Assembly (NCBI GenBank): GCA_028015205.1
Contig: CM051514.1
Span: 46,702,150 to 46,766,149 of the forward strand
Source: Mytilisepta virgata
Taxonomy: Eukaryota > Mollusca > Bivalvia > Mytilida > Mytilidae
DNA length: 64,000 nt
Reading direction: 5' to 3'
This document shows, in pieces, positions 27,969 to 38,303 of this stretch (the stretch's first letter is position 1; every line of letters starts with the position of its first letter). The notes below the pieces were generated by a model that saw only the letters and a program-made list of their open reading frames with translations, was not told where the DNA came from and did no database searches. The position numbers were made by a program, and so were the translations under genes.

Positions 27969-28301
27969 GGGACGAGATCAAAAGTTCAACGTAGGATAAA
28001 AAACTTAATTCAAATAGTTTGGGGGGGGGGGGGGGGGGGGGGAAACGCTGCAAGTTTTGTTATCCGACATCGTTTTTCGAATTGAAAAATACGGATTCAA
28101 GTGATGTCCCAGTCAATATACAGAACAAACATACATTGTTGAGGAAAAACAGGACCCATGATACAAAAAGTATACTCTCAAAGCATATGCCCATATTGGT
28201 CAATCAATTTTTCCCAAATTAGGTTAAGAGGGGGTCGGGGTCAGTGAAAAAACTCTGTGAATTAAGTTTTTTATCCTACATTGAACTTTTGATCTCGTCC
28301 C
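27969..28301. mobile_element. 333-bp MITE with TTA target-site duplication (Harbinger-like)
   Basis: Terminal inverted repeats of about 43 bp begin GGGACGAGATCAAAAGTTCA at both ends with one or two mismatches. TTA flanks both sides (27966-27968 and 28302-28304). A 3-bp TWA duplication with GG-rich termini fits PIF/Harbinger. The interior carries a run of 22 G (28021-28042) and has no transposase frame. Confidence 0.85.
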
Positions 28302-28836
28302 TTACATGTAATGTTGTCTAATTTATGTACGACAATTTATTGAATAAATACATTTATGTATTCCGTGATATAAATATGAATCCTGTGTACAGAGACCATA
28401 CTTCACACAAGTCTAAACATGGTCTAATATGTTTTCAAATTTACAACCCTTTGAACCCAGTTCAACCCGGTTGTTTAATCAAGGTTTCCGCTATTTGTTG
28501 TACTATTTTCATTTATTCGGTATTTTGTAATACATTTTATTTAAATAAGTATATTTTAATGTTAAGATTTAAAGATTAGAATTTAAAATAGTAAATGTGA
28601 CACTCTGTAAAATGAAAGGGTACATATATTTACTGTTATGAACATACTGATACATTAGAAAAACCTTAATTCACGCCTAAAGCATTTGCTAGCAATTTCA
28701 CTTAACGCCAGGCGGAGCTGTTTTTCAGGAAGTTATTAAAAAACTGGGTTAAAAATATTTAGCACATATCTATAGACATTTTGGGTACCAGGTGTAACGT
28801 TTACAACCGATGTTTCCGCCCAGTGCTGCACCTACC

Positions 28837-29300
28837 TGGAAACGGGGAATTTATCAAAGAGACAACAACCAGACCAAAAAGCAGGAAACAACTCAATGTC
28901 ACCAATGGGTCTTCAACGCAGCGAGAAAATCCCTCACCCGGAGGCGGGCTTCAGCTGACCCCTAAACAATAATGTATACTAGTTCAGCAAAATGGACGGC
29001 ACATTAAACTCCGAAATATAAAAATTAACCAAATTAAAAACAAACACACAAGACTAACAAAGGCTAGAGGTTCCTGACTTTGGACAGGCGCACAAATTCG
29101 GCGAAAAACATGTTTTGTGAGATCTCAACCCTCCCCCTATAAGTCTAGCCAATGTGGACCCTGCTACTGCATAGTTTATAGTACACCAATTTTGATTTAT
29201 TGCTTGTCTGTTTAGTATATGATTTATGGACATGTATGCCATCAACCCTTACGGGTATAATTGTGAATTTATTGAATAAAGAAATAAACAAACACACAGC
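28837..29300 (+). repeat. Dispersed bivalve-type repeat, copy 2, interrupted
   Basis: Co-linear with 25665-26004 as far as GCCAATGTGGA (29158). About 125 bp not present in copy 1 then intervene, and the shared text resumes at about 29283 with ATAAACAAACACACAG. The extra block ends TGAATTTATTGAATAAAG. It may be an insertion here or a deletion in copy 1. Confidence 0.75.
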
Positions 29301-29847
29301 GAACACTCTCTGTTTTATGTCTAACAATTAGCGCCTTTCTTTTTTTTTATATAACTCAATAAAATAATGAATCTGAAAAACATTATAATGAATCTAATTT
29401 TTTTTTGTTTTAAAATAAAGTAAATAAAAAAGAACAGTAACACACTTTGATTTGTCCTAAACATTTGTGTAAAAACATCATATTACGCATATAAATTTTG
29501 TATCACTTACCTTGTGACACCTGCATGTAGTCAAATTGTTTACCTGTACAAAAATACACCTGGGGCAGATATTTATGTATCTATATAATTGGAGTCCTAA
29601 GTGATGTTTATGATGATCAAAATATGTTAAAACAAGATTTCATTTAACGGAAGGCTTGTCGATTTCATTATGGAAAGATGTGGTATATGTTTTCTCCTGT
29701 TTTCATTTAGATTTGCTGCGTATGTTAATTTTTCAAATAATATTATAGCAATGCTTATTATAATCTAATTTTCATTAAATATATCTTGTGTATTCAGTAA
29801 TAAAATACAACCTTTTAGTTTTTAAATTTATTTGTGTCTAATAAAAT

Positions 29848-30056
29848 TTAACAAACGCAAATTTTTATGCTAGTAGCCTAACAAACGCAAATTTGAATTG
29901 AGTAACTTTACAAGCGCAAATTTGTAAGTAAATTAAGAAACGCAAATTTGTACTCAGTAACTTAACAAACGCAATTTTTAATGTACATGCAAGTAATTTT
30001 ACAAACGCAAATTTGTATGTATACGTGTAAGTAACCGTACAAACGTAAATTTGTAT
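29848..30056. repeat. Minisatellite with ACAAACGCAAATTTGTA core
   Basis: Six imperfect units of roughly 30-50 bp share the core AACAAACGCAAATTTGTA, separated by TNAGTAA-type spacers (AGTAGCCT, AGTAACTT, AGTAACCG). Units diverge by substitutions and spacer length. No ORF. Confidence 0.75.
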
Positions 30057-30510
30057 CTGATTATTTTTAGAACTGCTGATGGGATGTAGATCAATGGTAC
30101 TATTATCTCCTCTGCAGTTTTTTCATCAATGCTACACTTTATTAAAGATGATTGCACTGGAATTTTTCAGTTTTCTAACTTGGCAATTATGTATAAGAAT
30201 GGTTTGAGACAAAACTGTACAGGAATGGTTTAAGTCAAAAGTCTTTAAAACATTCACTGTCGCAAGCAATGCTGGTCTTACCTAGATGTATGGGTTCTTT
30301 TGATTTTAATTTTCAGGTTTTTTGTAAAAAGTTTTGGCTTTCAAAACTACAATCATAAGTTTACTCAGAAAGTATTGTACCAATACATAAATGACATATG
30401 GTATTTGAACAAGCGTATACATTTTTATTTTCGTTGCTCGAAATTATATGTTTAAAATGCATCACACAAATAAAGAATACGTGAAAATTTACTCAATGTG
30501 TAAACAAATA

Positions 30511-32033
30511 TACTCTCTCAAAAAAGAAACGCAACATCAGATTATCTTTTTGAAATATTATTTTTCCGGACAAATAACCAATAAATATCAAAATATATGT
30601 ACACATGATCATAATTACACCTTCATAAAAAGTTTCCAGGTACAATCATTTAAATTCATCCACCCGTAAACGACTTTGGTCGCAATCTGGGACACCCTAC
30701 GATTTACGCATTGCCAAAAACTGGGTCGACTTTCACGTGCAAATCATGGGTTATTTTTTAGCTCAGTCAGTCGGTATAAAAACCCGGTATTTCTTTTCAT
30801 GAATGCATTCGTAAAATAAAATTCTGATGAGGTGACGCTATGCCAAGGTTAGACGCTGCTACCCGGAATATCGCTATCGGACGACTAGAGGCCGGAGAAT
30901 CACAGAATGCTGTTGCTGTAACGTACAATGTTCATCGTAGCACAATTTCACGCCTTTGGGGACGCTACCTGCAGCTTGGTACTACGACAGATCGGCCACG
31001 TTCAGGGCGCCCGCGTGTTACAACCAGGGCGCAAGATCGTTACATCAGACTTTTCCATCTGCGGAATAGGACTATTGCTGCAACAGAAACAGCTGTAAAC
31101 GTCCCTGGGTTGCGCCGTATATCAGCACAGACAGTACGCAATCGGTTACGTTCTCATGGATTGAGGGCAAGAAGACCTTACTTTGGAGCAACACTGAGAC
31201 GCCAACACCGCCGAGCGAGGGTTAGATGGTGTACTACAGTTCGTGCATGGAATTTACAGAACTGGAGAAGAGTATGGTTCAGCGATGAGTCACGTTTTCA
31301 ACTGGAAAAGCGAGATGGTCGCATACGTGTGTATAGGCGCCGAAACGAACGTTTTGCGCAAAACTGTGTTGTGGAGAGAGACAATTTTGGCGGAGGCAGT
31401 GTTATGATGTGGGCCGCTATTTCTTATGCCAGAAACACACAGCTGATACATATCCAAGGCAATCTGAACGCTGTTAGGTATAGAGACGAAATTTTACGAC
31501 CTCATTTATTGCCCGTAATTGACATTCGGAGAGAAATTTTTCAGCACGACAATGCCCGACCACATACAGCACGTGTAACAGTAGACTTTTTAGAACAACA
31601 GAATGTCAATGTGATCCGTTGGCCGTCACGATCACCCGATCTTAATCCAATTGAACATTTGTGGGATGAAGTGGATCGGCGCGTGCGCCAACGACAACCA
31701 CCACCGCAAAATCTGCAACAATTACAGCAGGCACTTCAGTTTGAGTGGCAAAGGATACCGCGTGTTCGAACTCAGCGTTTAATTCAATCTATGCCAAGAA
31801 GAGTCGGGGCTGTGTTACAAGCAAATGGTGGACATACCAGATATTGACAATTTATGAGTGATTTATTGACAATATGTGACAAACTGTGATATTCCAAGGT
31901 AAAAGAACTCATGAACAAGAAGTGTGCCAATTTTTGCATTCCTGTGTAAATTATTTATATCATAAATTATGAAAATAATATATGAAGTAAATTTCCTATT
32001 TTCTGTATGTTGCGTTTCTTTTTTGAGAGAGTA
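30511..32033 (+). mobile_element. Apparently intact Tc1/mariner transposon
   Basis: Perfect 27-bp terminal inverted repeats begin TACTCTCTCAAAAAAGAAAC and end ...GCAACAT. TA dinucleotides flank both ends (30509-30510 and 32034-32035), the expected Tc1 target-site duplication. One uninterrupted transposase ORF occupies the centre. Total length about 1.5 kb is typical for the superfamily. Confidence 0.93.
30840..31847 (+). CDS. Tc1-type transposase, DD34E (335 aa)
   Basis: Cut-and-paste transposase acting in the nucleus on its own TIRs. The N-terminus has a paired-like helix-turn-helix (RLEAGESQNAVAVTYNVHRS, TISRLWGRYLQ) followed by the RPRSGRPRVTT linker, a GRPR-like hook. A second HTH includes ISAQTVRNRLRSHGLRARRP. 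The catalytic D is in VWFSDESRF, the second D in FQHDNARPHTA, and E in SPDLNPIEHLWDE; 34 residues separate the last two. The ATG at 30840 is the first in frame and gives the family's usual length. No stop or frameshift, so activity is possible. Confidence 0.96.
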   Translation: MPRLDAATRNIAIGRLEAGESQNAVAVTYNVHRSTISRLWGRYLQLGTTTDRPRSGRPRVTTRAQDRYIRLFHLRNRTIAATETAVNVPGLRRISAQTVRNRLRSHGLRARRPYFGATLRRQHRRARVRWCTTVRAWNLQNWRRVWFSDESRFQLEKRDGRIRVYRRRNERFAQNCVVERDNFGGGSVMMWAAISYARNTQLIHIQGNLNAVRYRDEILRPHLLPVIDIRREIFQHDNARPHTARVTVDFLEQQNVNVIRWPSRSPDLNPIEHLWDEVDRRVRQRQPPPQNLQQLQQALQFEWQRIPRVRTQRLIQSMPRRVGAVLQANGGHTRY

Positions 32034-32419
32034 TATATAGGTCTATCCAATTTTTAAATTTAAAATACCACATATAGGGTATTTCACTAAACAAAGGCTA
32101 CATGATATTAGTTATCATTTCAATTGTATTCCACACCCTTCTAATATATCATCTTGACTTTGTATATCAAAAACGATAAGAGCTTGAGAAATTTAGCGAG
32201 TAATACACTCAAATCATTGTTATGGGTCATATTTAAGTTTTGAGCAGGAAGGAGTTTTTACTTCAGATCGAAGGCCTTAATGAGAAAACAAGATGAAAAA
32301 CTCTAATTCCTCCTTCTTACTTCCAATGAAATCTGATTTAGTAGTGCGTGTTTAATTTGGCTCGATAATTTGTAAGTTTATTCTACCCTCAAAGACATCA
32401 AATTGAAATAAAAAACGAA

Positions 32420-32611
32420 TACTGTAAATTCAGGAATTATTGCCTGCAATTATTATTGCGATTTTGTCATTTTAGACCAAAATGCGATTTTAATTTTTGC
32501 GATATTGAGAACAATCGCTCTTCATTGACAGTAAAAATTCCAAAATGCGAGTTTAAATTATTGCGATTACAACCCTGACGCATTTTCGCAATAATTTCCG
32601 AATTTACAGTA
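32420..32611. mobile_element. 192-bp MITE with 24-bp inverted termini
   Basis: The left end TACTGTAAATTCAGGAATTA and right end ATAATTTCCGAATTTACAGTA are near-perfect inverted repeats. The interior repeats ATTGCGATTT and AAAATGCGA blocks. TA at each end could be the duplicated target. I recall similar elements as common in mollusc genomes; no transposase inside. Confidence 0.75.
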
Positions 32612-33012
32612 AATAAATACACCAGTAGATAAATAAATAAACAGATAGATAAATAAATAAATAATTAAATAAATCTATCTGAATGGCAACATCATCGATT
32701 ATTCGATGCATGTGTAAATAATTAAGCTAGCTGTATAGTGTCATCTTATATGTCAACCACACTTGTGCTTGTTAAATATTAAGGCATGTATACAAACTGT
32801 TTGGATCTGTAGTGTAGTTATAATGTATCTGACGTCTATTGTATTTGTTCATGTTTATAACAACTATGGGTATCTTTTTCATGTTCATGCCAACAAGGAC
32901 CATTGATTGGTTAATAAAACATCTTATCTTCTGTTTTATGAAAAAAAATACTGAATACATTTGAAAATTAACCGTTCTGTAAATGTACCAATATAGAATT
33001 TAATAATACATT

Positions 33013-33619
33013 TCAGTTACCCAACGTTGTTTTTGACCGACGCAAATTTAATCTTTCTGTCCTCCTGTTTGGATTGAAATCATCACTCATTGTTGAATTG
33101 TTTCTGCTGAACACTGGTCTCCCTCTATTTGCTCGGTGAAGTTTATCTAAATTAAATTCCACTTTTGTTATAAAACCTCTTCTCTGATTATCTGCTGAAA
33201 ATTCTATGGTCGCATTTACTTGCTGTCCCATGGTTCTATTAACTTGTACAGAAAAATGCGTATAGTTTTCTATCGTTAAATACAAGAAAAACATGAAAAA
33301 GTGAGGTTCCCTCCCTTCTTTCATGCGCACGCAACCTTGCGGATAAATTCGTATTCTTTGTTGTGGAGGTAATAAAATATCATTAGAAATAAATATATTC
33401 AGATTTCCACATTTTTTGTGCTTTGTTAAAATTTCGCCTTCATCTTGTTTAAGACAACATTCGGCTACAAGTTTAAGCATATTACCATCACGCTTTTCGA
33501 AAAACAACAATATTTTACACAATTTTTTACTGCCAAACACAACATTTAGGTGATTTTTTAACGACGCCATAAACTCTTCCTTTTCAAGATCATCCTTTAG
33601 TATTGCTGCAAGGACCGCT
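33013..33619 (-). CDS. Exon 5 of the 583-aa gene (3' end)
   Basis: The acceptor GATTTCAG|AGCGGT opens 607 bp to the stop TGA at 33015-33013. It encodes AVLAAILKDDLEKEEFMASL, GNLNIFISNDILLPPQQRIR and the basic C-terminal tail. Confidence 0.85.
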
Positions 33620-36600
33620 CTGAAATCAAAATAAAATTAGCATTGAAATGTTTAACATAACATAAATAACGAATACAAAAATAACAAAAACTAGAGGCTC
33701 CAAGAAGCCGGTATCGCTCTCCTTGATTACATTTGCAGACTTAAGTCAGAATAAATTTTGGTTGGCAATCTATGTCATGGATACAGTTCTAAAGAGAACC
33801 ACATAAGGACCATTCCTGCAAACTTTGATTCCAACTCGCTCACGTTTCAGACATTGAGATCTTAAAGTGAATTTTCTTACTGGGTTCTATGATAAAAGTT
33901 TTCATGTAGTGGTCATCTTGGATTGCTGGTCAGGATATCCGCTTCATTTCCGAAAGGTAACCAACTACGGACTTATACTGCCAATTCTGAAAGACGATCA
34001 ACCATGGACCATTGCTATCATGTTTGGTTCCAATTGGCTTAGTGGTTTCACACAAGAAGATCTTTGAGTGAACTTCCCATATGATCATTTTAAGCTGAAG
34101 GAAACAAGACAATTCAAATAAGAATTATCAGCAGAATAGGATTCGGTCATTGTTTTATTATTCATATTTACCCATCACAAGCTCCTATTTTGACAGTGAA
34201 TGTTCTTTGTTCTTTTTCTGGCAAGGCGTCTAATAAGACAGGATCTTTACTGTCGGACTGGTAAACTATTACCCTCACTTCATATTTGTCATCAAAATCA
34301 GAACCAAACACAGTATCGTTTGTTAAAGTTGCTGATAGTTCAAATGGCTTTTTGAAATAATGCTTCTCATACTTTAAATTTATTTTGTCACTAACAGCAG
34401 CAACCGGGAGTTTAGATTGTGTGGTCTGTTTGAAATACTTTCGCTCGGGTCGTTGAATCTATGTAATATAAGAAATATCAGGTTTAAGGATGATCGCTGG
34501 TCTAATAGGAAATAAATAGGATTTAAAATAGCTGTTTTAGTTTGAGAGAGCATATAAATAGTAAACAAATAAGCAAGAAAAAAATATAGGTTCATGTGCT
34601 CATTTTATAGCTATAAAGTCTTGAAAATTTGCAGGAAATAGGTTTTCTCTGGATGTTTCATTGTTTTTGCATTGGCAACTTCAGTCTCCCAAAAATGTAT
34701 GAAAAAATAAACAGGATTTCATAAAATTTTGTCAAATACCATTTTAAGGTATATATGATTGAATTATAAAAGAAAAAGTGGGGGTTCATGGGCAAAAAAT
34801 TTAATGTTTAAGAAATGGATGCAAATATGAACAAAGGGATTAGGCATATCTTTACAACAATATAAAATAAGTCCTCTTCCGAAATGTTTTTAGTTGGGGT
34901 TTTACGCCGTTTTCAGCACGCTTGGCTATTTCGCGGCCGCCAGGTTTTATTGGTGGAGGAAGCCGGAGTAACGGAGAGAACCACCGACATTCGGTAGGAA
35001 AATTGGCAATCCTTGTCAATTTAGATCGGAGTCGAACACACCCCGCCACAGTTGAGATTCGCTCTTCAGAAATGCATTTTGTGATTCTTACTATATATGT
35101 AACGTGATATTAAGACTACCACAAAATGGTTGATAGGTTCTATAGTCATCATCATAAATTCGTTGACAGGGGAACATGAACTGGTTTTAGGTTTAAAGGT
35201 AGCGACAGAGAACTGTTTGATAAGTTCAATGGACGCTACAATTAACTAGATGATAGGTGTTATAGTCGCTACTATGATCTGTTATATGGTCGCTACTATG
35301 AACTGTTCCATGGTCGCTACCATGAACTAGTTGAATGGGTCTATGGCCACCATCATAAGCGGGTTGATAGATTCCATTATCACTGCCATGAAATGGTTGA
35401 AAGATTCTAAGGTCGCTACGATGAAATGGTTGAGAGGTTCTATTGTCAAAATCATGAACTGGTTATTAGGTTGTATGGTTACCACCTTGAGCTGGATGAT
35501 ATATTTTCTATCCTTACATGACATTTGAGTTTTCTTTATTGTTTGGTGGAGTACGTGTTGTTTATCTCTTATTATAAGCTTACTATGTTATATTTTATTC
35601 TTTGACCCTTTTCATGTTAGATATTACCGAATAGGTTAATCTTTGATCTTTCTGTACAGTTCCTTCTTCAAACATCAATTTGAGTTTGGAATCTTTTCCT
35701 GACCGTATAACTGTTCCTGATGGTCTTACTATGTGTTCTGTATCCTTTGGACAGCTCAATATTCCAAAACTATTAAACTGACACGATGTAAATTCAACAT
35801 GTCCTTCCTGTTAATAAGAAAAAGTAAAATGGATGGGCCTTCATTATATAACTTGTAAGTTGCCTCTGCATGTCCTAGAGTTCTGACAGGATTAGAACTA
35901 AATTTACCTCAGCCGGACCGTGTTATTAGTTGTATAATACATTATTTTCCTAATATGGGGATTTGTTGGATCAGTGAAATCCATATACAAGTGTTTATAC
36001 GTTCCTATAATGGACTCACGTTGTTTTTATAGCATAAAATGTGCTCAGAGCATATCAATAAATCATCAATAGAATCATTTTTTAAGTGTTTCTGAAAATA
36101 ACGCCATCCGTTTCTCTGACAAAAAAAATATTCAAAATAATACAAACATGGCGTCAAACATATAACTGACCTTAAATGTGGCTGGAACCTGTAACCATTC
36201 CCTACCATTTTCTATCCAAGCTGAATATGCATTAACGTCATCATCAGAATCATTTTCATTATCATCCAACGGTACCTGAATAGTAAACTGATTATGATAT
36301 TTTTTATCTGGAGAAAATGAACACTGCTGACGATTTGAAATATTTCTACTTGGTGTATTTTTTTGCCTCTGACCCAATGTTGTCCCAACAGTAAAAATGT
36401 CAGTAACAAATTTATGTTTGTCTTGCAGGTTTGATACATTCAAGAATTTATTTCTATTTTCAGCTGACCATTTCTCCGATTTATAAATTCTAAAATTCGA
36501 TGAAAGTTCTTTTGCTGTTTTGATTTTTATATAATTTCCAATGTCTACAAAATCACTACTATCTTCTTCGGAATCTGGATTTTCATAGTCGTGAAGACCT

Positions 36601-38303
36601 TCTTCAGAATCTGGATTTTCATAGTCGTGAAGACCTTCTTCAGAGTCTGTGGTCTTAAAATCAGAATCATCAGAATAGCTTGGTTCAGAATCTGGTGTAT
36701 CTTGTTCATCTGTGAGTGTACCATGTTCTTCTTCTTTGATTTCCCTGAAGGTAATAAATTGATACAAATTTGAAACATTTCGTCGATTTACGACTCATCA
36801 GTTGTGTTCAAGGCATAAAATGTTAAAAATCAAAACAATCATCCAAATAGTTGAAGATCAAATTAAAAAATGTCAAAATGACTAAAGCCAAAACTCCGTA
36901 AAGCTATTTTAGTTTTTAATTGTAATGCATGTATTGTTTTGCTCTCGTCTTCGTTGTTCTGCGGAGTTTGTCAATTGTTTCGATTTTCCCTCCTTCGAAT
37001 ATCCCTTTGGTGTTTCTTGACTTTACTATGCACGAGTTAGATTTAAAAGAATTAGTTGAAAAGAATTAACATTTTTGTAACCATGAATCTAAGGTATCAA
37101 CTTCGGCCTAGTAACTGGGTTTGTGATACCTTCTGTATTTAGTAGAATGAAATAAGGGGTAGATTAGATTTCTTGTCACAAAATCCCTACAGCCACATGA
37201 CAAAATCCAAGCACAGGAAAATTCGCTATATGTGTTTTTTTTATCTTAAAGTCTTCTGAAATATTTCAGGCTCTGATGAGGTTAAGAAACAGAAATATTT
37301 GAGAAGAACTTTGACCGCTTTTGTTGTTGTTGTGGTGGTGGTGGGGAGGGGGGGGGGGGCGGAGGGGGTGTGAACCTTTATCGTACGAAGCTACCTTATA
37401 TCCAACGCATCACAGATTTCTTGTCTCAGTCGTGGATCTGCCGAGCTTTAGAATTTTTACAAAATGGTATCTTATAGTCAGGTCAGCCCCAAAATAGCCG
37501 TGATTGATACGTCTTCCCGCACTTGAAACTATTATTGTAATTGTTTCTATAGCCATGGGGTGAGAAAAATTGTATCTTTCATCCCTACTAGCGTAGGGCG
37601 AAACAAGGCTATTTCACACCCTAGATCTCTACCGAATTTGAGGAATACAAACATGTGAGCCAACGGATGTGAGATAGCCAGATAATCTTATAATAGGGGT
37701 CACGGATACTTTTTCTCACATTTAAACCTACTTTTCTAATTGTTGCTATAGATATGAAGGTGAATCAAACAAACACGACATTAAAGGATCTTTGGTAAAA
37801 TCACATCACATTGGTTTTTAGTTCTTTAGATTTCGCCGCTCCGATTGTCAGACTGTAAACTTTTAAAAATATGTTTTTGCCGCTTCATTTTGCAAATATG
37901 TTGAAAAATTCAACCCGAAATTTTCATTGTTCAAGAAATTGAAAGTAAAAAGGGGTCGCCCACTCTTAAAACTATAAAAAAGGAAGTTTTTTCTCATTTG
38001 TTTGCAATATTTTAGTTGAAAAAATTGTGCCGCAGGTACATTTGCTCTTCGACTGAAAAGAAACAAAAAATTTAAAATTAAAATTTCGCTCGTTCGCACC
38101 TATTTTTGCCATAAAAAATCCAAAGAACTAAAAATCAATTTGGTATGGCCTAACAAGTGTTGAAAGTGTATTTTGTAAGTGGGAAAAGTGTGCACTTACG
38201 GTTCGTACATATAGGGTCGATGTGATTCAATTTCTCTAAGGTGTCCATGAAATGCATCTCGTGGTGTCCTTATTATTTCTCCAGGTTTTATGGAACGTTC
38301 CAT
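33013..38303 (-). CDS. Five-exon gene, 583-aa acidic protein with possible ZU5/UPA-like region
   Basis: Exons 38303-38200, 36744-36171, 35807-35628, 34458-34172 and 33619-33013 join with matching phases, consensus GT/AG and a single stop. The total is 583 residues. Residues 1-35 start MERSIKPGEIIRTPRDAFHG; 36-226 are acidic with a 12-residue tandem repeat (GLHDYENPDSEE, 2.5 copies). Residues 227-286 contain SGKDSKLKLMFEEGTVQKDQ, vaguely like the hydrophobic-P/E-EG core of ZU5 domains. Residues 287-382 (YEKHYFKKPFELSATL, KYEVRVIVYQSD) look like a beta-sandwich. The C-terminal 383-583 is mixed alpha/beta, ending in a basic tail (RTERLNLRRSKTTLGN). No signal peptide or membrane span. The function is not recognised; the ZU5/UPA suggestion is weak. 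The gene model is well supported by splice phases. Confidence 0.82.
33620..34171. other. Intron 4 of the 583-aa gene
   Basis: Intronic sequence with correct borders; nothing else recognised. Confidence 0.5.
34172..34458 (-). CDS. Exon 4 of the 583-aa gene
   Basis: The acceptor TTACATAG|ATTCAA and donor GATGG|GTAAAT bound 287 bp, phase 0 leaving two bases. It encodes IQRPERKYFKQTTQSKLPVA through EQRTFTVKIGACD. Confidence 0.82.
34483..34820. repeat. Dispersed repeat copy 2 (same family as 18889-19224)
   Basis: Shares AAGGATGATCGCTGGT, TAGTAAACAAATAAGCAA, TTCATGTGCTCATTTTA and GGGGTTCATGGGCAAAAAA with copy 1, same orientation and length. Lies in intron 3. Confidence 0.8.
35110..35510. repeat. 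Diverged minisatellite, about 36-bp unit
   Basis: Units of the type GGTTCTATGGTCGCTACCAT followed by GAACTGGTTGA are reiterated with substitutions and small indels, for example at 35282, 35309, 35404 and 35437. Lies in intron 3 between dispersed repeat copy 2 and exon 3. Confidence 0.75.
35628..35807 (-). CDS. Exon 3 of the 583-aa gene
   Basis: The acceptor TTAACAG|GAAGGA and donor TATTCG|GTAATA bound 180 bp, phase 0. It encodes EGHVEFTSCQFNSFGILSCP through KLKLMFEEGTVQKDQRLTYS. Confidence 0.82.
36171..36744 (-). CDS. Exon 2 of the 583-aa gene (acidic, tandem peptide repeat)
   Basis: The acceptor TACCTTCAG|GGAAAT and donor TTTAAG|GTCAGT bound 574 bp. It encodes many Asp/Glu/Ser residues and the repeat GLHDYENPDSEE from a 36-bp DNA repeat (about 36565-36645), then a less biased segment ending AWIENGREWLQVPATFK. 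Confidence 0.82.
37332..37369 (+). repeat. G-rich low-complexity tract
   Basis: A (TGG)n stretch passes into GGGGAGGG and a run of 12 or more G, then GGAGGGGG. It could form a G-quadruplex on the plus strand (the template strand of this minus-strand gene). In intron 1 of the 583-aa gene. Confidence 0.8.
37811..38139. mobile_element. MITE-like element with 23-bp inverted termini
   Basis: The left end TTGGTTTTTAGTTCTTTAGA and the inverted right end TTGATTTTTAGTTCTTTGGA match over 23 bp with two mismatches. The interior of about 280 bp has no coding frame. Lies in intron 1, 60 bp from the exon-1 donor. Confidence 0.6.
38200..38303 (-). CDS. Exon 1 of the 583-aa gene
   Basis: ATG at 38303-38301, donor GAACC|GTAAGT, 34 codons plus two bases. 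The next exon supplies the third base of the Pro codon. Further 5' untranslated exons cannot be excluded. Confidence 0.75.

Noticed and set aside
30448..30669. Plus-strand 73-codon frame overlapping the left end of the Tc1 element
   Set aside because: Spans the transposon boundary and terminal repeat; chance frame.
35331..35528. Open frames on both strands across the intron minisatellite
   Set aside because: Products of the 36-bp repeat (a multiple of three), not genes.
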